Source: Parus major (taxonomy: Eukaryota; Chordata; Aves; Passeriformes; Paridae). Taken from it: a stretch of DNA of 64,000 nt. Every line of letters begins with the position of its first letter. Positions within the stretch are counted from its first letter, which is position 1. Below, piece after piece: positions 35,893 to 49,103 of the stretch. Under the pieces are notes generated by a model. That model was not told the origin of the DNA. It saw only the letters and a list, made by a program, of their open reading frames with translations, and searched no databases. The position numbers were made by a program, and so were the translations under genes. The stretch is from NCBI RefSeq assembly GCF_001522545.3, contig NC_031799.1:39509265-39573264 (forward strand). Reading direction: 5' to 3'.

Positions 35893-36045
35893 TAATGAGT
35901 AAGGTTGGAAGGGACCCCAGTAGGTCATATTGTCCAAAATCCCTCCTCAAGAAAAGTAATTCTAGGGTATATTGCAAGTATTTTTTCAAGTGAAGAATCT
36001 TGGAAACTCTTGCTACACTAAGTTACAGGATCATTTTTAATGGGA
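35893..36045 (-). mobile_element. CR1 3'-end fragment
   Basis: The plus strand reads GTAAGGTTGGAAGGGACCCC then ATCCCTCCTCAAG. This is the reverse complement of the CR1 3' UTR, continuing with weak similarity to about 36045. The terminal octamer repeats are not visible. Both ends are approximate. Confidence 0.65.
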
Positions 36046-36892
36046 AGATTTACAGATACTCAGACTCCTTTAGTAAAGGTTCTGTATCTGCATTATATCT
36101 TTCATACTTCTTATATATCTGGTTATAAGGCCATATTGTATTATGCTTTTACTTTCTTTATGTCTCACTGACCCTATTAAACAAATACGTTCTATACTCA
36201 ACTCTTGTATTCTATTTTTTGTGTCAAATTCAGTGAGATTCCTATAAAGGATATTGTGATAATCATGATATGGTAATTAATTCAAAATCATATACCTTCT
36301 AGTTTTTATTGCTGAAGATAACTTTTTGCTTATTATATCATTATTTTTCAGCTGTAAGGTTTTCTTTAAGTCTTTCTAAGAACAAAAAATTAACAATTTA
36401 GAGAATGAAAATATCTGGCGGTTTTGCGGGATGAAAAGATAAAACGGGAACCAGTAGCAAATAACTCCTCCCTCACATCCTCAATCAATTGTTTTGTCAG
36501 TGTTGTCTCACAGGCTAATAGGTAAATCAAACATGGCATGACCTTCCTTGAACTCACAGATTTATTTATATTGTCTGGAGTTGACTTTTTTACCTATTCA
36601 TGGTTTGGTTAAAATCTGCCACTCATAAATTATGTGTCTAATATTTCTTGGAAGGTCACGGTAGCAGGGTATATATCCTGATCCTGCTCATCACACTAGA
36701 CACGCAGAAAATTATTATTTAATATAGCATGCAGGAAGAAAAAGATGAGATATGTTTTTCCAAAATTTTCTCTGAAATTGGTTAGTATCTTAGAACAGTG
36801 TTAAATGATTTATAGAAATTAACACCTGCAAATCTCTCATGTATTTTTCATTAAAAAACCAAGCATTTGCTAGTTAGAAAACTAACTTCTAA
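36046..36892. other. AT-rich unique DNA
   Basis: No gene or mobile element recognised; only short open frames. Confidence 0.45.
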
Positions 36893-36897
36893 GTCAA
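36893..36897. repeat. Target-site duplication GTCAA (left)
   Basis: GTCAA precedes the TG start of the LTR and is repeated exactly at 37538-37542. Confidence 0.75.
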
Positions 36898-37537
36898 TGT
36901 CCTGGTTTAGGGCAAATCTGGGAGGAAACCTCTGAAAAGGGACCCTCTAGAGAGCAAATTCAAGTGGCTCCACCTCCAACTGGTTCAGGAAAATATTTCC
37001 TTGGAGAAAAGGGGGAAAAATTGATTTACTTAACAAGCAAAGTATTCACAACCATTAAAAAAAAAATTAAAAAAATTAAAAATAAAACCTCCTACAGTTC
37101 TGAAGAGATAGCAAATTCAGAAGGTCCTTATTGTGGGGCTCAGCTCTCTCAGTCTCTTTATCCGTCCCTCCTGCACTGGAAAATGCCACAGCCCAGCCCT
37201 GGTGGGCCACAGGTGTGAGCTCACGGTACTTTTCTAGGTTTTTCAGTCCAGAGCAGGTTTAAACAGTTAAAAAGAAAAGGCACTGTCCTGGGAACTCCTT
37301 TGCCTCAGCTTGCTAAAAAAAACCTAAAACCAAAGGAGAGCTCTCTCCCACTGTGTGTGCTGTAGACAACACAGTGTGTAGGAGGCGTGGGAGCAAGTAC
37401 AGTTTCTGAAAACAAACTGCGTGCTTCTTTTCCCTATCTTTGCTCTCGGAACCAGTCTAAAAGGCACCAAACTTAAAATCCAGCATGAGCAGAACAGAGG
37501 ACTGGGAATACAAGCATCGTAAAGTCATCCTAGGACA
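36898..37537 (-). mobile_element. Passerine-type solo LTR (640 bp) with perfect 5-bp duplication
   Basis: The element begins TGTCCTGGTTTAGGGCAAA and ends CATCCTAGGACA; the reverse complement of the end (TGTCCTAGG) nearly repeats the start. It is flanked by exact pentamers GTCAA at 36893-36897 and 37538-37542. The opening sequence is one I associate with a common songbird ERVL-like LTR whose coding direction is opposite to the plus strand. In this copy the poly(A) signal is not clear, so orientation is moderately sure. An A-rich patch of AAAAATT-like units lies at 37057-37087. No internal sequence remains. Confidence 0.8.
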
Positions 37538-37542
37538 GTCAA
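37538..37542. repeat. Target-site duplication GTCAA (right)
   Basis: Exact copy of 36893-36897, directly after the CA end of the LTR. Confidence 0.75.
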
Positions 37543-40500
37543 GTTCCCTAATTTTCAAAATCTCAGTTGTTATACACGTGAAGACCAACAAACAATATTC
37601 AGATATGTCCCTAGAAATCACCCAGATTTCTGCCATGTACTTGTTGAAGTTTTCCACTACCTTGATTGGAATTGCCTTTATGGTCATCTCACAGATGCAG
37701 AGTAAACTAATATGCAAGTTTCACATCCCTACTTACACATAATGACTGAGTTGACAGAATTACATCTAAATCGTTCATTTCTCCCCCTTCTATCTGTTTG
37801 GCTAGCCTTCTGCTCATTGGTGACAGTGAGATTTTCTCCCTTGAAGTCAAGATTTTATTAGGCCTGAGTAGAAAAAACTAAAATAAAATAAAAGCATTTT
37901 TTATTAATAAAATAAAAGTGCTCAGAATGTGAAAAATTGGAAAAAAAAAATATGAAAACAAGGAGAAAAATTCATTTGAGTGTGTGCTAAGCCAGACTCG
38001 TTCTCAAGTCTCTTTTGTTGGTGTTTCCCCATAATCACTCACATGTGAGATAGTCTAGAACCTCTTGCAATTTACTTTTATCTGTATCCACCAATTCTTT
38101 ACTATATCAACTGCAATAAACTCCATCATACCGCTCATATAAAAACTTCAATATGCTTTAATTGTCACACTTCTAAATAAAGAATGGTTAGTCAAATATG
38201 TGGCCAGATTCCTTTCCATGTAAATCTGTCTGATAAAGGTAAAATTGGTTTCATAACACAGGCATTTAGTGAAAACTCAGGATGAAAAATTACCATGATT
38301 TTTTTCAGTTTGCCTCTAAATTATGAATGGTCAGAGGACCTGTGACTATATGCACAATTCAACTTAGATCACTTTCTTCTTTTCTGTATTTTATCCTGAG
38401 AATAATCTGTTCATACTTATGTATAAAATTCTGTAAAATCTCTATCCACGTTCTGGAATATTTTTGTATTTACTTACCATTTTTTGGTAACCCAGGCTGA
38501 CAAGATTTTGTGAGAGTATTTTTTTCCCACATAAAGATTTCCTGTCACATGATATGTCTTACAAACCAGTGTCTTACATGCTACTATTCCAACATGAAGT
38601 AAGGCTGAAATGAAATAACTGATCATGGATCTTTAAATGTCATAACTTGATATGTCTTCATTAAATTTCAAAAGTTACAGTTAGGTCACACACAAAGCAT
38701 AAGCAAGGGCAGCCAATGTTGCTGACAAATCTAGACCCTGTATCATGTCAGGCCTGAGGGTGACAGCATTATTCAAAAGCAGGACAGGGAGAAGAGGGCC
38801 TGAAACCCACACCAGGCAATATTGAAGTTTACTGTCAGGTAATCAAATATGAGCATGGCTGCTTCTTAAATTTCATCAGGGTTTTACTAAATCTAGACAA
38901 AACATTTTTTTAAATGAATCCTCTAGGTTTTGGCAAGAAACACTGTAGGAAGACAATTAATTTAAGAGAAAACTCTGAATCAGATTTAGGTATGAAGAGC
39001 TCATCCAATTCTCTAGAGCCCTTGGGGCTAGTGTTTACACATCATAAGGGTCCAAACATTCATACCTACAATGTTTTTTAAATGACTGTACTGTTTGAAG
39101 AGATCATGAGACTGCTGCAGTAGAGAAAGAGATTAAATAAAGGTGTATATTGACTAACATTCCCAAAGTTGAAGTCATCTGTCACATTCTTAAGATACCC
39201 TCTTAGGAGATTTCTAACAATATTGAGAATCTCAGAACCATGGAGCACATATTTTGCGTAATAATATGTGCAGTAGAGTTAATGAGAGTGTCTTAAAAGG
39301 TAGTAATAAATTAGAGCCTTACAAAAATTTCAGATGCTTAAAGATTTTAATAAAAATTGTGCTACAAACAAACTATCATTAATTTATTTTTTATCTTACA
39401 ACAAGAGAGCTTTTAAAAGATAATGCAAGTTTTTTGAATATCCAGGTGACATGCTTATTTTTCTCCCACTTTTTTAATAAGGGACAAAGCTGATAAAAAT
39501 TTAAAGAAAGATCTTATACAACTTCTTATGAAAAGTCTTTCCTAGTAGGACTATTTTAATGTATAAAAGTAGAATCCACTTCTTGTCGACATCAGAACAA
39601 GAAATTCATGCTAACTCAAATATGGTATACATTTTAATTTCAAATTAATGTTGAAACAAGCCAAGGATTTAGATCCTACAGCTAAATGCCTTTTCTTTTC
39701 TCCTACCTTGTCATTGTCTACACTGTCACTGCCTGTTTGGAGCTCTCAAATGTGCAGGGAAATGTACTCTGTCAATTGAACTTTACTTTATGAGCTCATC
39801 AGGAAAGAAAACAAACATGAGGCAGAAGGGTTCAATCCTCTTCATAAAGGTTAGTCTAACATGCATTCACTTAATTCATTTCTATCTCACAATTTCTGTG
39901 TTTTCTGACTCCAACTCGCAGTTTGTAATCTTCCACTTAGTAACTAACATGTCAGCTTTTAAACATAACTGTAGCCTAGCTGAGGGTGAGAGCGCCTGTC
40001 TTTCTTCTTCATAAGGGTGTGGGCATCCCATGCATGACACAGGGAATCACAAAAGCCTCTGCACTCTTACTGTATCCAGCTCAAAAGCTTATTGTTCGTA
40101 AACTGACACATCCATGTCTTCCATCTTGGAAGGTATGCCTACTCCATTACCCCAGGTTAGTGGATTATGAAGTAACTGCACAACTATCAGCATACAGGAA
40201 TGGTGGCTGCAGGAGACAAAAAATTGCAGGTGACAGTGGCTGCATAATGACCTTCAGTCCTTCCTAGGCTTCATATCCTATACATGTTGCTGTCTCGTGG
40301 ATCTGATGGTGGTGCTTCAAGCATGCATCAAGCTTTAGGATGGGCTGTGTTCAGCCAAAATGTGAGCAGGAGCTGAATGAAGTCACATGCACCAGTTCTT
40401 TATCATTGACCAAGCAATTGCATAAGTCTGACAGCATAAGGCGCAGGTTGTTGATATTTTGAATCAAAATCAAACCTGTTCCCCATAAATACAAATTCTT

Positions 40501-41443
40501 AACTGTAAAGCGTTCATTGAGTACACTGCAACAGAAATTTTCTACTTTACTCATAGTATGACAGTATTTATTTTTAACATTTTTTTATACAAAAAATCAT
40601 TTTATTACAGTATTTTATCAATTTAGACTATTTAATGTGCAATATAATCCTTTGTTGCAACTTTCCATTTTTTGCCACAAGTAGATTAGACACAATTTGC
40701 ATATTGATGAAATTTTCTAAAAGCAACAATATGTCTTAGATGTCTACAAATGAACCTTGCTTAATACATTCATTCCTACAAATGGAAAAATATAGTTTGT
40801 GAGATGTCAAACACCTAGGGGTCAGAAAAACACCCCAATTACCCTGCCTTCATATTGGTAACATCTGCGACTTGCTTGGAAAATACTCTAGCACTGGAGG
40901 CTTCTTTTGAAGGAAAATATTACAAGTAGCAAAATGGAGAGATGTAAATGCATAAATTTTGCCATTCTTTGAAATCAGAAAATGCTAAAGCACTCAACAA
41001 ACATCTTACTCAGATTCTTTGGGCTTAGGTGAAATGGTGTCATGGGATGAAATCTACCTGAAGGCATTGTTCAGATGAAATAAGGCCTGGACTTTATTTG
41101 CCCACATCTGATCAGTTAGCTAACCCTGGTATTCACTGGAAAAGGAAAGAATCACAGGTAAATGTTTATGGGGGAGGAATCCCTGAAAGCACTACAGGTA
41201 ACACCTCTGGTACCAGGTAACAGCCAACAATTACCTTCAGCTATGGGCAAAGTTGAAGCAATTAGCATGGTCAGCAAGGTCATTGGTGGCTTATTCCAAC
41301 AGCTGAGTTAAAAAGCAATAAACAGTGGAGAACAGTCACCCCTTAGTGCAACAATCCAACAATATCCACATCTATCCAACAGCCATGCAAAGGCTGTACA
41401 AGTCTGGAGTTCCTACACAGAGAAACCATACATTAGCAAGGTC

Positions 41444-41824
41444 TCAAATGTGTTCACTGATTGAATGCTCTGTTTCCTCAACTCTGGTGCTGGTTTCAAA
41501 AGAACTTAGAGAACTGGGGACCTTGGTTTCTGTCAGTGTCTTTAAAACTATTGCCTCTCTGTATGTGACAGAACGGTTATCTCTACATTCTGCACCACTC
41601 ATTCTTGGAAAATAGCCTCTACATTTCATGTCAGAGGGCAGCATGATTTTGTCCTTCCCTGCTCTAAAATCCCCAGTGAAAATTCCTGTCCTAAAATCCC
41701 CAGTGAAAATCTGGACAAAGCATGTTGCCTGAAAAGAAATTTGGAAGGACTCAAAGTGGTACACACTTGCACATCTCCATTGCATCTTAAAACAATACAT
41801 CCATGAAGTGATCCTGTGTTTCAA
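41444..41824 (-). other. Unrecognised open frame of 126 codons with internal repeat
   Basis: The longest open frame outside known repeats. It contains an in-frame 27-bp tandem duplication at 41661-41714, giving two copies of IFTGDFR-x-G. No domain, signal peptide or membrane segment is recognised, and the composition is ordinary. A plus-strand frame (41325-41615, 96 codons) overlaps it on the other strand. There is no promoter, splice or homology support. I think it more likely to be chance or an old unidentified repeat than a gene. Confidence 0.12.
41661..41714. repeat. Tandem duplication of a 27-bp unit
   Basis: Two head-to-tail copies sharing CTAAAATCCCCAGTGAAAAT: 41661-41687 and 41688-41714. 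They differ mainly near the unit ends. Confidence 0.85.
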
Positions 41825-44800
41825 AAGCTGGTTAGAAAGCGACTAAACATGCTAGAAGAAGTGCAGTGTGGCTGAATTCCTGATCCTGAATTTTCTATTA
41901 GGCATCTGTCTATTAAGATGTCAAAATATACTGCTTTAAGTGTGAGAACTCTCCCCACACCCACCCACATTGTTTCACAGTAACTTACTGATTTTGAGAA
42001 CTGACAGGCATGTCAGTTCCATCTAGACAGATCAACTCTTCCTAAGAGAGCAACTCTGGGCTAGATTGGATAATTTTAGCCACTGGGTAGTGGCAACTAC
42101 AAGATTCACAGGTCCAAATGGCAAATAAATGATGACGTAACCCTCTGCTGTAGAGAGCTTACCTTGTATGAAGAATTCCTGACAATGTGTGATCTCTGTT
42201 TTAGTAATGATAATGGAACATGGAGAAAGGGTGTCACATGTATCACTGCAAATGACCGAGAATTAGCATATTATTTCCCCCACTTTCTCTACCCAATATT
42301 TATTCCCGGAGTACAGAATGGAATTAATGATTCATTTTTGGAGTCCTAACAGGTCGCATGGCAATCGTGACTATTTTTTTACATATTTTTCTCAAAGTCT
42401 AAGGACTCAGTACTTCTTGGCATATTCTATTCTCAATGAGTGAACTTGTGTAAACTGTGAGCTATTTCCTTTGCAATGTTTCTTGGATCACTTCAATTAT
42501 TCATCTCTAAAGAACATTTTTCTTTGTAGAATATTTATGGAATTATATGGCATTGGCTGATGCTTTTGTCACTTCCACAAAAAATATACAAGAATGGTAT
42601 AAAGTATGAAAAAATATAAACATAGCATGAAATCTGTTCAAGGTTATATCAAAATATATTACTGTATCTGGTAAACTCATGTATCAGGTTAACATGAGTT
42701 ATACAACCATCAAATCTGGAGCTGTTTTCCTAGAGATTTTCATAAATACCCCTTTTCTTCCTGGGATCTGGTATCAGGACATCAGCAGTGAGAAAGTTGT
42801 CCAGGACTGACTCCACTTTGGAGATCTGAATGATTAGCTACAGAAAGACACTTTCAGTTGCATGCTATACCACTAAGCCAGAGAGACATTTTGTTAATTA
42901 TTTAAAAACACACTTTAGCCACAGTTCTGTTAAGTACAAATCATCTGTAAATAGCATCTGCATGAACAGTGTTTGAAAAAGAATAGAGTGTGTCTGTACT
43001 GATTTTCTGTTTGAATTAAATAGTTTTATTTTTATTATTTTTATCCTGTTCTTGAAAAAGGACACCTAGATTTAACTTCATTATCATCAATATAATTGTA
43101 ATGTAATTCTGACATATATATATATAAAAACAAAGCATTCTTTGCTGAAAAAGACCATGCTACATAAAATGCAGACAGAATGAGAGTTTAAAGTAAAGGT
43201 ATTAAGCTTACATGTCATGTGCTAAGGCTCTAACTAACCAGTTGCCATGTTAGTCACTGCAGAACAAGAATAATAATGCCTTCAAACTATTTTCTCTTGT
43301 GACATTTTTTCTCTTCATATCTATATAAGCATTGCTGAGACTTAAAATTGTTTAGTTCCATTGAAACAAGTTAACATTGAATGATGCCCATCCCTACCAG
43401 AAAAGTTTGTAGCCCACAGCTGGTGGTGCATCATCACAGTTTTAGAGAGGATGAAATTGTCTCCAGCAACAGATACAAGTTTTTTATTTCCTTGGTTTGG
43501 AATAGAATATGTAAAATCTATATCTACATAAAACTGCATAGTAATAAACACACAGTTATGCACAAATTCCAGCAATAAGCGGAATAAATACCAAGAAACA
43601 AAATAAATGTGTTCAAATAACATGAATAAAGCTAAGAATTAATAGAAGAATCACATTATCGTTTTAGCCTGTGTTAAATCCTTACAGCATATGGTAAGAA
43701 CACACAATGGACAACAGTTTAGTTGAAATATAATTAAGTGTCTATACAAATTTGGATATGATCTAAAAGTTTTTAACTCTGATGAAAACTATTACAACAC
43801 ATGATCAAGTGCGTAGCACCTCATGAAAGACAAAATATATTTTTTTGTGAGTAGTGGTGACCTAGCAAGGGTATACCATCTTTTTTGTCTTATATTGATT
43901 TAAATCATCAATTAACAAAACCATTTGAAGAGTGATTGTGAAACATTTCCTGTATAATTTAACAAATCTCTTACTGAGTTTTAAAGAAACTACATGACAT
44001 TGCAACGTCCCTATAATATTTTTTTTTTACTAATTGGAAAAACAATTCCCATTTCACTATATCCCCATAGCAAGGATTGTCATTTTGATGGACTGTTTCT
44101 TTGCAGTGTATCTTTATTGCCCACTCGCCAAGAGCTTTCCTTGAAGACCTCCAAGAAATTTCTGAAGTTCTCTCTACTTCTAATGTTACTATATACTGAG
44201 GTAAGTACACAGAAATTTAATGCTTACTATGACTTACCAAATCATGTTGCACTTATTGACAGAATTCTACAAGTCATCTTATTTCTATATGCTTACAAAG
44301 ATATAATAATTGTATCAGGTGGGGATATTCTAATCCTTCTGATTGCATTTCAGTAATAATGACTACTTGAAAGCTTAAATTAAATGTAAAGTTCTCCTTA
44401 TTCATTCTTTCTGAGTTTAAGGGATACTTCTTTGAATTTTTAAATTATTTTTCTTTCTTTCTTCCTTTCTTCTTTTGGGTCACTAAAAAGGGGAAAAAAT
44501 CTTTAATTTTTCCTGCATATTTTCTTGTTGTTACCTTATTTTCAGAAGAAAACTGAATTCTATTCTCTTATGGGGCTTGTGTGTTAACTGCTGATTCCTT
44601 ACATTATCTGGTTTGTAATTCATCTTTAATTTGCCACTTGAATTCTGACTTAAAAGGTGATTTGAGTGGATTTAAGTTCCTACTAAGGATGAAAAAAATT
44701 CAGAAGCACTCTGTTCTTGTTCCTTCCTTGATCTCCTTTATATTATTTTACACAGTCCTTTCTGTAATTTTTTTTTTTAACCACTTCACATGACAAACAC

Positions 44801-46033
44801 ACCCTGGATTTATTCTCTGTAGATAAGAAATACATTTCCAATATTTTTTGTGTTCTTCTGCTTAAACAAACGTTCCAATTAAGTTAAATTTCTAGTAAGT
44901 TAATTTTTCATTTAACAATTCTATCAATTCACATTAAAAAATACACATGACCAAAATCTTCATTAACTTTTCAATAATAGGTTGGAATGTTAGTAATCAA
45001 GAGAATGAAGTAAGAACAAAATATTTTTATTAAAACTGTATCTTCTGAAAAGCCCTTTTTCATAGATGTGGGTGGAAGGGAATGACTTTATGGCTGCTAT
45101 TGAGGCTGCTTGGCTTTTTTATTTGAAATTATGAGTAAGCCCTCAAATTACAGTATGTTGACAGTGCAGAATATATGCAAAAATGTTTGGTTTTTTTCTG
45201 TAGGAGTTGTTTTACATGCTGCTCTAAAGCAATTGTTTAGAGGAGTTGAGACAATTTATGTACAGAATGACAAGGCAGATTATTATGAATGCAATCATCT
45301 GGCCCTTTACTTTGTGAAATTATTGAACAAATTCTCTGACAATACAGCACTGGAAAGGACTATATAGAATCAGTGTTTAATATCTATTGTATTGTTTTAT
45401 TTTCATACTGCATGACATCTGAAAAATTATGTCAGCATAAAATTAGAATAACAGGGAATTGTGTCCAGTTTTAACTGGTATTTCAGCATATTTAATATAT
45501 TCTTTTTCTAAAAGATTTTCTGAAAAAAACTCTAAGTATCTTTTTTTTAGAGAAAAGAGAAGTATTTGTTGCCAGTGTATTTTGTCTCAGTCAACTGAAT
45601 TGATGTATTAAGCATCCATTAGGGGAGATAAGGAATCTGTAATACATGATCCTTCAATATGTACAAAACAAATACAAATACATCCACACATACATTTTTA
45701 AGTTCCTTTCCATTCTTACACTGTCACAAACTGTTGTTTTGTCATTGTACATAAAAACAACAATGATCTACAGAAAAGGCAGACAAGTCTGCTGCCTAAT
45801 TCATGTCCTGTTAGTAGATCCAGGATACCACATAGGGTTGCTTTGCTGCACAGGATGGGAGGCAAAGACAAGGAGGTACACTCACTTGAAATAAAAGAAG
45901 CTGCAGAGGCATCAACTCAGCAGGTCAACTGTTTCCTTTTGATACTGAGTTTACTTTACTTGCTTGAGCTGGATTAGTGGACATGACATTACCTACAGCA
46001 CTGCTAAAATGACAACCAGGAAAAGAATGGGGG

Positions 46034-46138
46034 AATTCTTTAATATTAATAATTAATTATTAATATTATAATAGAATTGTTTAATATTAATAATTAATTG
46101 CTTAATAATTTAATATTAATTTAATATTTTATTTTAGT
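46034..46138. repeat. AT-only repeat with a perfect 28-bp palindrome
   Basis: A 26-bp word (AATT.TTTAATATTAATAA..) occurs at 46034-46059 and again at 46075-46100 with period 41. The segment 46041-46068 equals its own reverse complement over all 28 bases, centred on AATT at 46053-46056. Further TTAATATT words follow to 46138. Confidence 0.85.
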
Positions 46139-49098
46139 CATATTTTGCATCAAGGGTATGTTACCTTTAGATGGTAGTAAGAGCAATATTTTTCCAAACA
46201 GGTACATCTCAGAGCAACAAAATGAGAAAATCTAGTTTCAGTTTTGATTATATGATCAAATGGAAAATAATTATGAAACACAGGATGCCTTTCTTTTAAT
46301 TAAATACTGGATGAATAGAATGTGCATAGAATAATTAACAATGTAACATTCACTAATTACTGTCCTCCTACTGAAAATTGGCATTGATTCATAAACTGCA
46401 CTTTCATTACTCTAAGTTAAATATTAATCCCATTGGTCCCTTCTAGTTTTTACCAGATTCTGGCCAAATAATTCCAAAATTTATGTTTGAAACGATTGCC
46501 GTAAACATTGTTTATTTTTTAGCAACATAATGTGTTTTCATTAAAATGTCAGGCACTTTGGAGGATGGAAGTAAGAGACAAGCAAGGTAGCATTCTAGTT
46601 TTGATTTTCCTGGTACTTTAATAGCTTGTCTTTGAGTACTTTCTTACTGTTATAAGATATTAATGTTCTATAAATTTTCAAATTAGCTTTTGGTCTTTCA
46701 TGAGTAAAAAAACAAAGAAACCTTATTCTTATTTTGAAAAGACAATCTTATTTGAACATGTATATCTAGCTTTAAAAAGAAGATGGATCACAGAAAAAGC
46801 AATCAACTACTGCTATATAAGCTACTTAGCTAATAGAGTTAAGTGCCAGTTGTTGAAGAAATCAATTTTTATTACCATTATGATACATTTTAGAAAAACT
46901 GTCCCTATTGACAGTTCACTTTTAAGTGCAAACTTGCATATGAAAATGTCTATTTTAGGGATCATGTGTTGGGATTTTACCTAGCCTTATATCAATTTTT
47001 AGAATAGTTTTCCAGGAACTGTTACACAGTTGCAACATTTTATTAAATCTACACCACAAAATCTCCCACTGGCCCAGTGAAGTCTGATTTTGCTCCCTTC
47101 CCCTGTCCTCCTTTCCCCTCCTTTTCAGCCTTTCTGCTTCCTCTTTAGGAAATTCAGGCTTGAGAACAAGCTGGAATTTCATTTCAGGTAGATATGATTG
47201 CAAAGTCTATTGCAAGTCCTGAGAAGCAAAAGGACAAATATGGGGTATATGACATTAAATACATGCCAGTCATGTCCTAGAAGAAATAAAGTTAATGTTT
47301 TAGCTTATTACTACACTAAATTCTCAGCATGCTTGTTAAAACAAGTCAGAGAAAAATATAAGATTATACTGAAAATTGTGTGATCATTACTGCAGCCAGT
47401 GCTGGTACTGCAGATACAGATTTTTTTGGATTGTTGTAGGGGTTTCTGTAGGGATTTTTTGTTGTTCCTCAGCACTGTTTGTAGAAGGAGCATGGGCATA
47501 TATTAATTTAGGCTTATATAGCACTATTTGAGGTTGTTAGAATTAAATGCACTGATGAATGAAGATACTTCAAAATATTGCTAAGAAATTTCATTCAGAC
47601 TTTTTGAAGTCAAATCATCTTTTTCAGGCCCAATGATATGCTGTGCCTTTCAGGAGCTGTCTTTCAGTAACAGAAACACATGTGCCATTCAACCTCTCAA
47701 CTCTTCAGGAATAAACTCTATAAAACATATTTTAAGAAATTTAAGGATTTTTTTTAAAAGCTAAAAAAAATACAGGTCATCCCTTGGCACAAATTAGGCT
47801 CACAAAGCAGAAAATAAAATATCAGGCATTTATAAAGGAATGTAGCGGAAGCAAGGAATGAATCAACACTTGATCAAATCACTCTGACTACAAATAACAG
47901 AAAAGATGTATCTATTTGTCTTAAGATAGAATACACTTCCATTAATGCAAGTGGAACAGAAAAGGAACTCCAGTTCTGGTTGCAGACTTAGTCTCATGTA
48001 AATACTCCCAACTGGCAGATTCCCTAAGAATGTAATTAAAAAGTTACCATTTTTTACCAATGTTAGGCAATCCTTTATTTTATTATTTGTTAAAATTAGT
48101 TTATAATTTATCAAATAATTTATAGCAATTACCTAAATATATTTATTTCTTTACCATACCTTATTGCCACTGAAATATTATTTTATTTTTTGTATTATAG
48201 GTCACTTCAGTTAAGATAGTATTTCAAAAAATTTTTTGAAAACTATTTTTTTTCTGAATTGGGATCACTTGTTTTCCATATCTGGCTGAAGGTCTACACA
48301 GTCCAGCTGAAAAATTTCAGTTCAACCTAAAGATATAAAAATCTCAGTTTTAAAAAACATTTTAGATTAAAATTTAAATTGCAATTTTGACTTCAATCTT
48401 TAATAATTTCTTTAGATAGAGGAAAAGGAATGGCATACATTTGTAATAGATTATAACTATAATTTACAAAGTCAAATGGAGTAAGGAAGAGGTTTTGCTG
48501 CTATTCCTCTTCAAATCGGCTCAACAGTTATGGATGTCTTGTCCAACTGAAAAAGAACTCTGAAATCAAGACCGACAGGCAGTTCTGCAAGAGCATCATG
48601 TTAAGGCCAGAGGAACCTGTCATCAGAGCACAGCTCCTTTTTTATCACTTACACAGACCTATCCTATCACATGGAAGACAAGCAGACATACCATCTTCTC
48701 AAAGCTTAATCAGCGGCTTATGAAATATCTGAAAAATAGAACTCTCCATCTCTAAGGCTGAGTGGACTCTATGGTTAACCTCCAAGTATGTGTACTTTTG
48801 AAGTAGCAGAAATCAGGCTATTCACTATTCCTAAATTTTTTCCAGTTTTGTTGACTAAATCATATACCACATCTGACATAAATTCCAACGCTAATTCTCC
48901 TTTACTACAGAGTTTCATTTTAAGCAGATAAGTGTTTTGCAAAAGTCTCTCAAAATCAAATGTCCTTTGACATGAACTATCTGCAGACTCAACGTCAGGA
49001 ATAATACTCAGGAAACATTAAAACAGTATTGGTATGATATTATACCTATATCACATGTAGATAGGTGGGCCAAGACAGATGTTATTAAAATAATCAGC

Positions 49099-49103
49099 AG
49101 CAC
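49099..49103. repeat. Target-site duplication AGCAC (left)
   Basis: AGCAC precedes the TG start and is repeated exactly at 50607-50611. Confidence 0.85.

Larger units (their letters stand above)
37543..49098. other. 11.5 kb of nearly repeat-free AT-rich DNA
   Basis: No gene, RNA gene or mobile element is recognised over this long stretch. Local features are a pair of overlapping open frames at 41325-41824, a short TA repeat at 43114-43126, a CTTT-rich run at 44451-44475, and an AT-only tandem and palindromic segment at 46034-46138. There is also a pyrimidine-rich stretch at about 47090-47155. The lack of interspersed repeats in such a length is noticeable next to the LTR-rich first 37 kb. 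Confidence 0.5.

Noticed and set aside
37543..49098. tRNA, microRNA or other small RNA genes
   Set aside because: I saw no cloverleaf with conserved TTC-A-boxes and no family that I recognise; hairpin scanning cannot be done reliably by eye.
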